Assembly: GCA_013285655.1 (NCBI GenBank)
Contig: JABDHI010000024.1
Coordinates: 1-40,868 of the forward strand
DNA: 40,868 nucleotides
Source: Bacteroidota bacterium
Lineage (GTDB): Bacteria; Bacteroidota; Bacteroidia; JABEUT01
Reading direction: 5' to 3'
Part shown: positions 24,607-36,000 of the stretch, in pieces
Layout of the letters: each line of letters opens with the position of its first letter
Numbering within the stretch: the stretch's first letter is position 1
Program-made: the position numbers and the translations under genes
Notes under the pieces: generated by a model
Told to the model about the DNA's origin: nothing
Database searches by the model: none
What the model saw: the letters and a program-made list of their open reading frames with translations, nothing else

Positions 24607-26637
24607 ATGAAGACATTTAAACGCTATACGGTTACTGCTGCTTTGCCTTATGCCAATGGCCCTTTGCACATTGGCCATATTGCAGGATGCTACTTGCCCG
24701 CTGATATTTACGTGCGTTACCTGCGTTCGAAGGGTAGGGATGTTGTTTTTATCTGTGGATCTGATGAACATGGCGTGCCTATTACTATTAGGGCCCGAAA
24801 AGAGGGTGTTACTCCCCAAGAGGTGGTAGATAAGTACCATAACCTGATGAAACAGACCTTTGTTGACATGGGTATAGATTTTAGCATATACTCGCGCACT
24901 TCGTCTCCTGTCCATCATCAAACCGCATCCGATTTCTTTTTGAAGCTATATAATAAAGGTATTTTTCAGGAATCGGTTACTGAACAATATTATGATGAGA
25001 AAGTAGGGCAGTTTTTGGCTGATAGGTATATAACCGGAACATGTCCCAATTGTGGTAACCCTAATGCTTATGGTGATCAATGTGAAAAGTGCGGTACATC
25101 ACTAAGTCCGTTAGATTTAAAAAATCCGGTATCGGCTTTGAGCGGAGAAAAACCTGTATTAAAAGAAACTAAGAACTGGTTCCTACCATTAGATAAACTT
25201 CAGCCTCAAATAGAAGAATACATTAATAGGCATAGCGATTGGAAGCCTAATGTATTTGGTCAATGTAAATCGTGGTTGAGCCAGGGTTTACAACCTCGTG
25301 CTATGACCCGTGATTTAGACTGGGGAGTAAAAGTTCCATTACAGGATGCTCCTAATAAGGTATTATATGTTTGGTTTGATGCCCCTATTGGTTACGTGTC
25401 TGCGACCAAGGAACTTACTAAAGATTGGGAGAAATATTGGAAAGATGAAGATACCCGCCTGATACATTTTATTGGTAAGGATAATATTGTTTTTCACTGT
25501 ATCATTTTCCCTTCTGTACTAATGTGTGAAGGCGATTATATTTTACCTGATAATGTACCTGCCAATGAGTTCCTGAATCTGGAAGGTGAGAAAATTTCTA
25601 CATCTCGTAATTGGGCTGTATGGGTACACGAATACTTAGCTGATTTTCCGGGTAAGCAAGATGTGATGCGCTATACATTATGCGCTAATGCACCTGAAAC
25701 TAAAGATAATGATTTTACATGGAAAGATTTCCAGTCGCGTAATAACAGTGAACTGGTTGCTATACTTGGAAATTTTGTACACCGTACGCAGGTTCTTACA
25801 TGGAAATTCTTTGATGGGAAAATTCCTCAGGCAGAAAATTATGAAAAAAGCGACCTCATCATAATGGAAGAGATTGCTAAGTTTCCTGGCAAGATTGCTG
25901 ATGCTATTGAATCATTCCACTTCCGTGAAGCGCTTGCTGAATTGATGAACTTGGCGCGTATGGGGAATAAATACTTGGCCGATAATGAACCTTGGAAGGT
26001 TATAAGTCATAACCCTAAAAGAGTACAAACAGTTTTAAATATTTCACAGCAAATTTGTGCAAACTTAGCTGTGTTAATGAGACCATTTTTGCCATTTACT
26101 GCCGATAAATTAAGTAAGCTATTGAATGTTGCTCCCTTAAATTGGGATGCTGCAGGAAAATCGAACATGCTTACAGATGGTCATAAGCTATCTGAGCCAG
26201 TAATGCTTTTTGAGCGCATTGAGGATGAGGCAATACAAGAGCAGGTAGATAAATTACACCAAAGCAAAGTGATAAGTACACCGGTAAAAACTGCAACCCC
26301 ATCAAAACCCTCAATTGCTTTTGAGGACTTTGAAAAGATGGATATTAGAGTGGGTACTATTGAAAATGCCGAAAAAGTATCTGGAGCAGATAAGCTCTTA
26401 AAGCTTACTGTAAATACGGGTATTGATACCCGAACTGTAGTTTCGGGTATTGCAAAATTTTATAGTCCCGAACAAATTATAGGTAAACAAGTTTGTTTAT
26501 TAGTAAATTTGGCACCCCGTAAATTAAGGGGTATCGAATCGCAAGGAATGATTTTAATGGCTGAAAATGCAAATGGAGAATTAATATTTGTATCGCCCGT
26601 TAAACCTGAAACTGATAATGGTTCAATAGTTAAATAG
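24607..26637 (+). CDS. metG: Methionyl-tRNA synthetase
   Basis: Charges tRNA-Met and initiator tRNA. The 676 residues show the class Ia HIGH motif at 21-24 in [14 protein letters not shown], the zinc finger [18 protein letters not shown] (about 145-162), [14 protein letters not shown], and the KMSKS-equivalent KISTS at 329-333, a variant that from memory is common in Bacteroidota. After the anticodon-binding helical domain, a C-terminal tRNA-binding OB domain (about 565-676: [20 protein letters not shown] ... [13 protein letters not shown]) is fused, as in dimeric MetRS. The tRNA-Arg gene begins 5 bp after the stop, so the two probably share a transcript and a terminator. Confidence 0.97.
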   Translation: MKTFKRYTVTAALPYANGPLHIGHIAGCYLPADIYVRYLRSKGRDVVFICGSDEHGVPITIRARKEGVTPQEVVDKYHNLMKQTFVDMGIDFSIYSRTSSPVHHQTASDFFLKLYNKGIFQESVTEQYYDEKVGQFLADRYITGTCPNCGNPNAYGDQCEKCGTSLSPLDLKNPVSALSGEKPVLKETKNWFLPLDKLQPQIEEYINRHSDWKPNVFGQCKSWLSQGLQPRAMTRDLDWGVKVPLQDAPNKVLYVWFDAPIGYVSATKELTKDWEKYWKDEDTRLIHFIGKDNIVFHCIIFPSVLMCEGDYILPDNVPANEFLNLEGEKISTSRNWAVWVHEYLADFPGKQDVMRYTLCANAPETKDNDFTWKDFQSRNNSELVAILGNFVHRTQVLTWKFFDGKIPQAENYEKSDLIIMEEIAKFPGKIADAIESFHFREALAELMNLARMGNKYLADNEPWKVISHNPKRVQTVLNISQQICANLAVLMRPFLPFTADKLSKLLNVAPLNWDAAGKSNMLTDGHKLSEPVMLFERIEDEAIQEQVDKLHQSKVISTPVKTATPSKPSIAFEDFEKMDIRVGTIENAEKVSGADKLLKLTVNTGIDTRTVVSGIAKFYSPEQIIGKQVCLLVNLAPRKLRGIESQGMILMAENANGELIFVSPVKPETDNGSIVK

Positions 26638-26642
26638 ATACT

Positions 26643-26714
26643 GGCGCCGTAGTTCAATGGATAGAATAGAAGTTTCCTAAACTTTTGATATAGGTTCGAT
26701 TCCTATCGGAGCCA
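26643..26714 (+). tRNA. tRNA-Arg (anticodon CCT)
   Basis: A full cloverleaf can be folded: acceptor GGCGCCG / CGGAGCC, D stem GTTC / GAAT, anticodon stem GAAGT / ACTTT with loop TTCCTAA (anticodon CCT reads AGG), variable region of four, T arm ATAGG-TTCGATT-CCTAT, discriminator A. No CCA is encoded. The acceptor stem has one mismatch, G at position 4 (26646) opposite A at position 69 (26710). It starts 5 bp behind metG and is followed by an intrinsic terminator. Confidence 0.92.
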
Positions 26715-26733
26715 CTGAGTAAATGACCTCTCC

Positions 26734-26760
26734 AGAAAGCCTTATGAAATAAGGCTTTCT
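26734..26760 (+). terminator. Rho-independent terminator after metG-tRNA-Arg
   Basis: A 12-bp perfect stem AGAAAGCCTTAT / ATAAGGCTTTCT with a GAA loop is followed by TTGTT. It starts 20 bp after the tRNA. Confidence 0.85.
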
Positions 26761-27041
26761 TTGTTAATCTTCCTCCCTTTCTTCCAAAAAAATGTGAAAT
26801 TAGTGAGGAAAACCACTTTTGAAAAATGGATTTTATTACTGAATGAGATATCGCAATTTCTTTACAAATAATTCACAATTTTTTAAACAAAGTGGATTAG
26901 ATTGAATAAAAAAGATAGTTAAGTATTGATAATCAAGCCCATTGAGGTAAATGTGTGAGGGTCTATACCTATAATGATTTAGGTGGTTGCTAAAGGTTAC
27001 GATTTTACACAGTTTTATTTTTCTAAAGTTTCTATCACCGA
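26761..27041. other. AT-rich non-coding region upstream of the giant adhesin
   Basis: I see no gene, RNA or clear operator here. The stretch is AT-rich with a few short A and T runs and leads into the adhesin promoter. Confidence 0.5.
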
Positions 27042-27072
27042 TTGGTAAAATGCGTGCGAAAAATTAAATTTG
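27042..27072 (+). promoter_or_regulatory. Promoter of the giant adhesin gene
   Basis: TTG at 27042-27044, a 20-nt spacer, and a perfect TAAATTTG at 27065-27072. The predicted transcript start is near 27076, which leaves TTG 27097 (leader about 20 nt) or ATG 27133 as possible starts. Confidence 0.6.
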
Positions 27073-27096
27073 AGGAGATTATAAAACTCCGACAGT

Positions 27097-30000
27097 TTGA
27101 TTGCAAATCTAGCCTGCATATTTCTGTTAAATATGGGTTTTCCGGTTATGGAACAGCCTCATGCAGGTTATTGCAGTTATTCTGAAACGAAATTCAAAAA
27201 TCAAGTATGTGTTGGTTATGATAGCTCGGTAAAAAACAGCACTGATAATGTGCCACGTTTGAAACATGGAGAAACGATGGCATCTATTCAAAATAATAAG
27301 CAAGCCAATGCTCCAAATTCATGCGGACTGACCTCAGTAGCAATTTCAAGCACTCAATCTTCAATATGTGATGGAGATAGTGTCACTATTTCTGCTGCAC
27401 CTGTAGGCAGTACAACTGTTAAATATACTTGGTCGCTGGGTAATCAAACTTCATCATCAATCCGTGTTGGCCCTGCGGATACAACAAAATATGTAATCAC
27501 CGTTAACGATACTGTCGGCGGATGCTCAGTTAGTGACTCATTAACAATTAACGTAATTCCTTTGCCGGTTGTAACTGCTGTTGTTTCATCTGCAATAATT
27601 TGTTCCGGGTCCTCAAGCACTTTAACAGCCAATGGGGCTACCAGCTATTCTTGGAGTAATGGAGCTAATAGTAGTTCTATTACTGTTTCACCGACATCTA
27701 ATACAACATATACGTTAACCGGTACTGCAAATGGTTGTAATAGTGCACCACGGCCAATAACCATAACTGTAAATACCACACCAACCATAACAGTATCTGC
27801 ATCGCCCGGAACTATGTGTTCAGGTTCGTCAAGCACGCTTACGGCCAGTGGCGCAGCAAGTTATATATGGAGTAACGGAGCTACTACAAGTTCAATAACG
27901 GTTTCACCGGGTTCTACAACAACTTATACCGTGAATGATACTACCAACGGTTGTGGCGGCGCACCTCAATCGATAACTGTAACAGTAAACCCAACTCCAA
28001 CAATAACAATATCTCCATCTTCAACAACTATATGTTCGGGAACATCGGCCACATTAACCTCGAGCGGCGGATCAAGTTATATTTGGAGTACTGGAGAAAC
28101 TACAAGTTCAATAACTGTTTCACCAGGGTCAACCACAACATACACGGTAACGGGTACTTCCTTAGGATGTAATGGCCCACCACAAACAGTAACTGTAACT
28201 GTGAACACAACACCAACTATAACGGCATCGGCAACGCCTACAACCATTTGCTCAGGTTCATCAACTACCTTGACTGCTACCGGTGCAACGAGCTATACAT
28301 GGAGTAACGGAGCCACTACAAGTTCAATAACTGTATCACCTGGTGGTACAACAACATATGCCGTAACAGGTACTACCAGCGGTTGTGTGAGCGCACCACA
28401 AAATGTAACATTAATGGTAAACCCCACACCAACTATATCTGTATTAGCAACTCCTGCTACCATTTGTGCAGGTTCATCAAGCACTTTAACAGCAAGTGGT
28501 GCAACAGGTTACGTATGGAGTAACGGCGCTATAACAAGCGCAACAACGGTTACCCCCCTCGGCACCACAACATATACTGTAATTGGCAGTACCAATGGCT
28601 GTAGTAGTGCGCCACAAACAGTTACGGTAACAGTAAATCCGAACCCTACAGTAACTGTAGCTGCTTCCCCAACAGTAATATGTTCAGGCTCATCAAGTAC
28701 ATTAACAGCTAATGGTGCTAATAGTTATGTTTGGAGCACTGGTGCAACAACAAGTTCTGTTAGTGTTAGCCCATCAACTACTGCTACCTATACGGTTACG
28801 GGTACAACTAACGGATGTACCGATCCTCAAACTGTTACCGTGACGGTGAACCCAACCCCAACAATGACATTGTCGCCTTCGCCGACTACAATTTGCCCAG
28901 GGTATTCAAGTACTATTACTGCAACGGGAGCTAATACTTATGTGTGGTCTCCATCAACCGGATTGAATTCTACAACCGGAAGCCCTGTTATTGCTTCTCT
29001 AACAAGCTCGGTTACATATACAGTAACAGGTACTATAGGTACTTGCGTGAGTACCCAGACTGTTACTGTAAATGTTAGCAATATACTTTCAATGACTGCA
29101 ACAGCATCTCCTTCAGTTATTTGCTCGGGACAATCGAGCAATTTAACTGCCGGCGGTGCAGTAAGCTATACCTGGACTCCAGGCAACAGCCTGAATACTA
29201 CATCGGGTCCGAATGTGGTTGCTACGCCAACAGTTACTACAACTTATACTATTGTGGGTGTTAGTGGGACATGTGTGGGTTTGCAAACAGTTACTGTTAA
29301 TGTAAACCCCACACCAACCGTTACTATTACACCTTCTCCGGTAACGATGTGTTCAGGCTCATCAACTACTCTCACGGCAACGGGAGCGGCCGGCTACGTT
29401 TGGAATACAGGTGCCACTACAAGTTCTATTACTGTTTCACCGACTTCAAGTACAACATATTCTGTTATTGGTTCTACATGTAGCAATACCGGAACGCAAA
29501 CGGTGAATGTAACGGTGCATCCAACTCCTATAGTTACACTTTCTGCATCGGCTACAACCATTTGTTCGGTTACTTCTGCTACGCTTACAGCCAGCGGTGC
29601 AACTTCTTATAGCTGGAATACCGGAGCAACTACAAGTTCTATATCTGTATCTCCGGGCTCTACAACTACCTATACCGTAACAGGAACTTCATTGGCATGC
29701 AGCAGTGTTCCGCAATTTATAACTATAACGGTAAATCCTACACCAACTGTTTCAGTATCTGCTTCCCCTGCGGCTATATGCTCAGGTACTTCAACTACTA
29801 TAACAGCAAGTGGAGGAATAAGTTATTTATGGAGCACAGGAGCAACTACAAGTTCTATAACAGTTTCACCTGCCTCGTCTAAAACATATACGGTTACCGG
29901 TACTGCCGGTACTTGTAGCCAACAGCAAACTGTGGTGGTTTCAGTAACACCAACACCTACGGTGTCTATCTCCGCTTCTGCGTCAACCATTTGTTCTGGC

Positions 30001-33000
30001 TCATCAAGCACCTTAACGGCAAGCGGGGCAGCTAACTATATCTGGAGCACAGGAGCCACCACAAGTTCTATATCAGTTTCACCGGCAACTACTACAACAT
30101 ATACGGTAACAGGTACCACAGGTACATGCACAGGCACGCCACAAACTATTACTATAACTGTTAATCCAACACCGACGGTAACGGTATCTGCATCAGCTAC
30201 CACTATTTGTTCGGGTACCTCAACTACTTTAACTGCAAGTGGTGCAACAACATATAGTTGGAGCAATGGTTCTACAGCCAGTTCAATAACTGTTTCGCCG
30301 GGAAGTACTAAAACATATACGGTAACAGGTTCGGCAGGCGGATGTAGTAGTGCTCCGCAAACCATAACCATAACTGTAAACCCGACGCCAAACGTTACAG
30401 CTTCAGCGGTCCCTGCAAGTATTTGTTCAGGTTCATCAAGCACATTGACAGCCAGTGGTGCAGCTAATTATACCTGGAGCACGGGAGCAACTACCAGTTC
30501 AATATCAGTTACCCCCGGTGCCACAACCACATATACGGTAACGGGTTCAAGCGCTGCAGGATGCAGTGAGCAGAAAACAATAACAGTTACGGTAGATCCA
30601 ACACCTACGGTTGCGGTATCCGCCACTGCCGGAACTATATGTTCCGGTTCATCAAGCACGTTAACGGCTAGTGGCGCCACTTCCTATTCCTGGAGCACGG
30701 GTGCAACAACTAGTTCAATTACGGTTTCACCGGGTTCAACCACCACTTATACTGTAATGGGTACAACCTGTTCAAATACCGATACAAAAACAATAACTAT
30801 TGTTGTAAACCCTACACCTACCGTAATCATCTCCGCAGGACCGGGAACTATATGCTCTGGCTCGTCAACTACTCTTACCGCAAGCGGAGCCACAAACTAT
30901 ACATGGAGCACAGGAGCAACTACAAGTACTATAACGGTTTCACCTGGCGGAACTACTACGTATACAGTGAGCGGCTCAGCCGGAGGATGTACTGATCCTT
31001 CAACAACTGTAACAGTAACGGTTGATCCGACCCCAACGGTTACTGTTGTAGCTATCCCAACTGCTATTTGCTCTGGCTCATCAAGCACGTTAACCGCTAG
31101 TGGCGCTACTACCTATGTGTGGAGCACAGGAGAAACTTCAAACTCAATAACCGTTTCTCCCGGTTCAACAACTACCTATACCGTAACCGGTACTACCGGT
31201 GCATGTAGTCAAATACAAACTATAACCTTATTAGTTGATCCTACACCAACTGTAAATGTTACTGCATCACCGCCTGTAATATGTTCTGGTGGTTCAAGTG
31301 TTTTAACTGCAACAGGAGGTACGACATATTACTGGAGTACAGGAGCTACTACAAGCTCAATAACTGTTTCACCAATAGTTACCACAACGTATACAGTTAA
31401 TGGTATTATGTGTAATGACAGTACTCCGGAAAGTGTTACCGTAGTTGTTATTACTACACCAACAGTTACTATTGCAGCAGCTCCGCCAACTATATGTTCC
31501 GGTTCTTCAAGCACCTTAACGGCTAGTGGGGCCATAGCATATGTGTGGAATACGGGAGCCACTACAAGTGCAATAACTGTTTCACCGGCTACTACCACTA
31601 CTTATACCGTAAGTGATACAACAGGTGGCTGCGGCGGCGCTAAACAAACTATAACATTAACAGTGAACACAACTCCAACTATTACTGTTACGGCATACGC
31701 GTACTCAATATGTTCAGGCAGTACCGATACCTTAACTGCTCATGGTAGTTCGGGTTATAGTTGGAACACCGGCGTTACAGGAGACTCGATAATAGTTTCG
31801 CCACTGGTTACTACTACATATACCGTTACAGATACTGTAATGGGTTGCGGTAGTTTGCCGCAAACAGTAACCATAACGGTAAACCCAACCCCAACAATTA
31901 CTGTTTCAGCTTCACCTTCAACAATTTGCCAGGGTTCATCAAGCACGTTGACGGCTAGTGGCGCAAGCAGCTATACGTGGAGTACAGGAGATATGACAAA
32001 TCCTATAACTGTTACACCCGCAGTTACCACTACGTATTCAGTTACGGGTGCCACATGCGGCAACAGCACACCCGATACGGTTGTGGTAACTGTAACACCA
32101 ACACCAATAGTAACCATTACTGCCACTGCTGACACAATATGTTCAGGTAGTAATGATACGTTAACAGCACATGGTGCCATGCATTATACCTGGAGCACAG
32201 GTGAAACTACAAGCTCTATCATAGTTTCGCCGCTTAGTACAACTACATACACCGTAAATGATACTACAAGCGGTTGCGGTGGCGCTGCACAAACATTTGT
32301 GGTAACTGTAAACCCAACCCCTACAGTAACTATTACGGCTCTCCCTTCAACTATATGCCCGGGTTCATCAAGCGTATTAACTGCCAGCGGCGCAACTACC
32401 TATACATGGAACACAACAGAAACAAGTAGTGCAATAACAGTTACACCATTAATAAATACAACCTATACGGTTACAGGTGTTACTGGTGGCTGTAGCCAGG
32501 TACAAACAGTTACTATAAATGTTACTCCAACGCCTACTGTTACAATTCTGGCTTCACCAGCCGCTATATGTTCAGGCTCATCGAGCACGTTAACAGCAAA
32601 AGGTGCAACCAATTATACATGGAGTACAGGAGAAACAACAAGCTCTATTACGGTTTCACCACTTACGGCAACAACATATACAGTGAATGATACGACCAGT
32701 GGCTGTGGTGGTGCTCCGCAAACTATTGCCATAGGAGTAACTACTACACCAACAGTTTTAGTTACTGCAGCAGATACTATTATTTGTTCAGGTTCGTCAA
32801 CCGTTCTGAAAGTTACCGGAGCAGATGCCTATACCTGGAGCACAGGAGAAACCACAAGTTCAATTACAGTGTCACCAACGGTTACAACTACCTATACAGT
32901 TACCGACTCTACCGCAGCATGCAGTGGTGCGCCACAAACTATTACAATAACTGTAAACCCAACTCCTACAATTACTGCCATTGCCACACCAGCTATGATA

Positions 33001-36000
33001 TGTTCCGGTACATCAAGCACTTTAGTGGCGAGTGGAGGTACGAATTATACATGGAACACAGGTGCCACAACTGATTCTATTACTGTTTCTCCTACAAATA
33101 CTACCACCTATACAGTGTACGATACAGCCTCTGGTTGTGGAAGCGTACCTCAAACAGTTACACTAACGGTAACAACAACACCAACTTTGTCATTATCGGC
33201 ATCACCTACAACTATTTGTCCTGGTTCATCGAGCATATTAACTGCAATAGGTGCAACTAAATATACCTGGGCACCTGATTCAGATTTAAGTGCTGATACC
33301 GGCGCTATGGTAACAGCAACACTTATTACTTCTTTAACCTATACGGTAACCGGTATGAATGGAACGTGTAAAGATACTGCCAGTATCACCATTCATGTGG
33401 GTACACTGTTAGGGTTAACAGCAACGGCTTCTCCTACTGTAATTTGTTCCGGGCAATCCAGTACTCTGAAGGCCAGTGGTGCAACTTCATACAGCTGGAG
33501 CCCGAGTGTTGGCTTAAGTTCTGCATCAGATACAGTCGTCACGGCAACACCTACGGTTACTACAACATATACGCTTATTGGAACCAATGGCACCTGTTTA
33601 GGTTTTCAAACTACAACAATAACTGTTAATCCGACACCGATAATTACGATAGCTCAAACTAATCCTTTATGTAATGGTGATGTAACCGGTAAACTGGCTT
33701 CTACAGTAGGTAACGGAACCCCGCCATATAGCTACAGTTGGAGTACAACACCAGTACAAACAGATAGTGCTGTGTCGGGCCTTGCAGCAGGGATTTATAC
33801 ACTTACTGTTATCGATACGAAGGGCTGTATGGCTACATCCATTGATTCAATAATTCAACCATCGGTTCTGAGGGATTCGATAGCATCACAAAACAATGTG
33901 GCATGTTTTGGTGGAAGCAATGGCATTGCCACAGTTGGGGTAGCAGGTGGTACTAGTGCATATGCATATTCATGGAATACAACGCCAGTACAAACATCGG
34001 CCAGTGCAACTGCTCTTGGTATAGGAGCGTATACCGTAACTGTTACTGATGCCCATGGATGTAAAGATACCGTATCAACCACAATAACCCAGCCTACGGC
34101 AATTGCGCCTGTATTAACAGCAGTATCTGCTTTGTGCAGCGATAGTAATGGTGGTGTAATAACAGCAGGAACAAATGGTGGTACACCGGGGTACACTTTT
34201 TTATGGAGCAATGGCTTAACGGCATCAAATCTTTCAGCTAAGGTGGGAAGTTATACGGTTACTATAACCGATGCCGATGGTTGTATAGCAACTGCATCAG
34301 CCACTATCAACCAGCCGCCGGCTATAACCGCTACGTTAACGGCAACACCGGCATTGTGCGATGATAGTAATGGAAGTGTTTCAATAACTGCAAACGGTGG
34401 CGGAACACCAGGCTATATGTATTCATGGAGTACCGGCTCGACAGCTACGACTATTACTGCCAAAGCGGGTATATATATATTGACCATAACCGATGCAAAC
34501 GGTTGTAAGGATACAGTATCGGGTAAAATAAATCAGCCTGCACCTATAACTCCTATATTAACTGCCACAGTTGCCTTATGTAATGATAGCAATGGTGGAA
34601 TAACTACAGCAGGAACTTCAGGCGGTACACCTGGCTATACTTATTTGTGGAGCACCGGATCAACAGCATCTAGCATTGTTGCAAAATCTGGAACCTATTC
34701 GGTTACCATAACTGATGCCAATGGATGCATGGATACAGCTTCGAAAAACATTGGCCAGCCAACACCAATTGCGCCTGTATTAACTGCAACAGCTGCCTTA
34801 TGTAATGATAGTAATGGAGGAATAACCACAACAGGAACCAGTGGTGGAACACCGGGTTACACTTATTTGTGGAGTAATGGAGTAACCGGCTCAAGCATTG
34901 CAGCCAAGGCAGGTGGCTATTCTGTAACCATAACCGATGCCAATGGCTGTAAAGATACGGCCTCGAACACTATCCAGCAGCCGAAACCGATTATTCCTGT
35001 GTTAACTGTAACGGCTGCTTTATGCAATGACAGTAGTGGAGGAATAAATACAACAGGAACAAGTGGTGGTACTCCTGGTTATACTTATTTGTGGAGTAAT
35101 GGAGTAACAGCATCGAACATTACTGCCAAAGCAGGCAACTATTCTGTAACCATAACTGATGCCAATGGTTGTATCGATACGTCTTACGCAATCATAAAAC
35201 AGCCAACCCAAATAGCGCCTGTACTAACTTCAACCGCTGCTTTATGTAATGATAGCAATGGAGGAATAACAACCGCAGGAACAAGTGGCGGTACACCCGC
35301 TTATACCTATTTGTGGAGTAATGGAGTGACTGCATCGAACATTACTGCCAAAGCAGGCAGCTATTCTGTAACCATAACTGATGCCAATGGTTGTATCGAT
35401 ACGTCTTCCGCAATCATAAAACAGCCAACCCCAATAGCGCCTGTGTTAACTTCAATAGGAGCCTTATGTAATGATAGTACCGGAGGAATAACTACTACAG
35501 GAACCAATGGAGGTACACCCGTTTATACCTATTTGTGGAGTAATGGAGTAACTGCATCAAATGTTGTAGCCAAAGCTGGAAGCTATACTGTAACTATAAC
35601 TGATGCCAATGGTTGTATTGATACCGCCTCGGCACTTATCAAACAGCCAACGCCAATTGCCCCTGTGCTAACTTCAACGGCTGCTTTATGTAACGATAGC
35701 AATGGAGGAATAACCACAACAGGAACAAGTGGTGGGACTCCCGGTTATGCTTATTTGTGGAGTAATGGCTCAACTGCTTCTAATATTACAGCTAAGGCCG
35801 GAAGTTACACTGTTACATTAACCGATGCCAATGGATGTAAAGATACTGCATCTACCAGCATAACTCAACCAAATCCAATAGTACCACTGTTAACTTCAAC
35901 GGCTGCTTTGTGTAATGACAGTAATGGAGGTATATCTGTTACAGGAATTAGCGGCGGCACGCCTGGGTATACATATATGTGGAGCAGTGGTGTTACAACT

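Noticed and set aside
24526-24921. 131-codon minus-strand frame over the 5' end of metG
   Set aside because: It overlaps a certain gene and its promoter, and its composition fits a frame shadow.
27645-32180. Many antisense open frames (60-135 codons) of similar sequence starting MLDEPEQ or similar
   Set aside because: They recur with the period of the adhesin repeats and are mirror images of them; codon structure belongs to the plus-strand gene.
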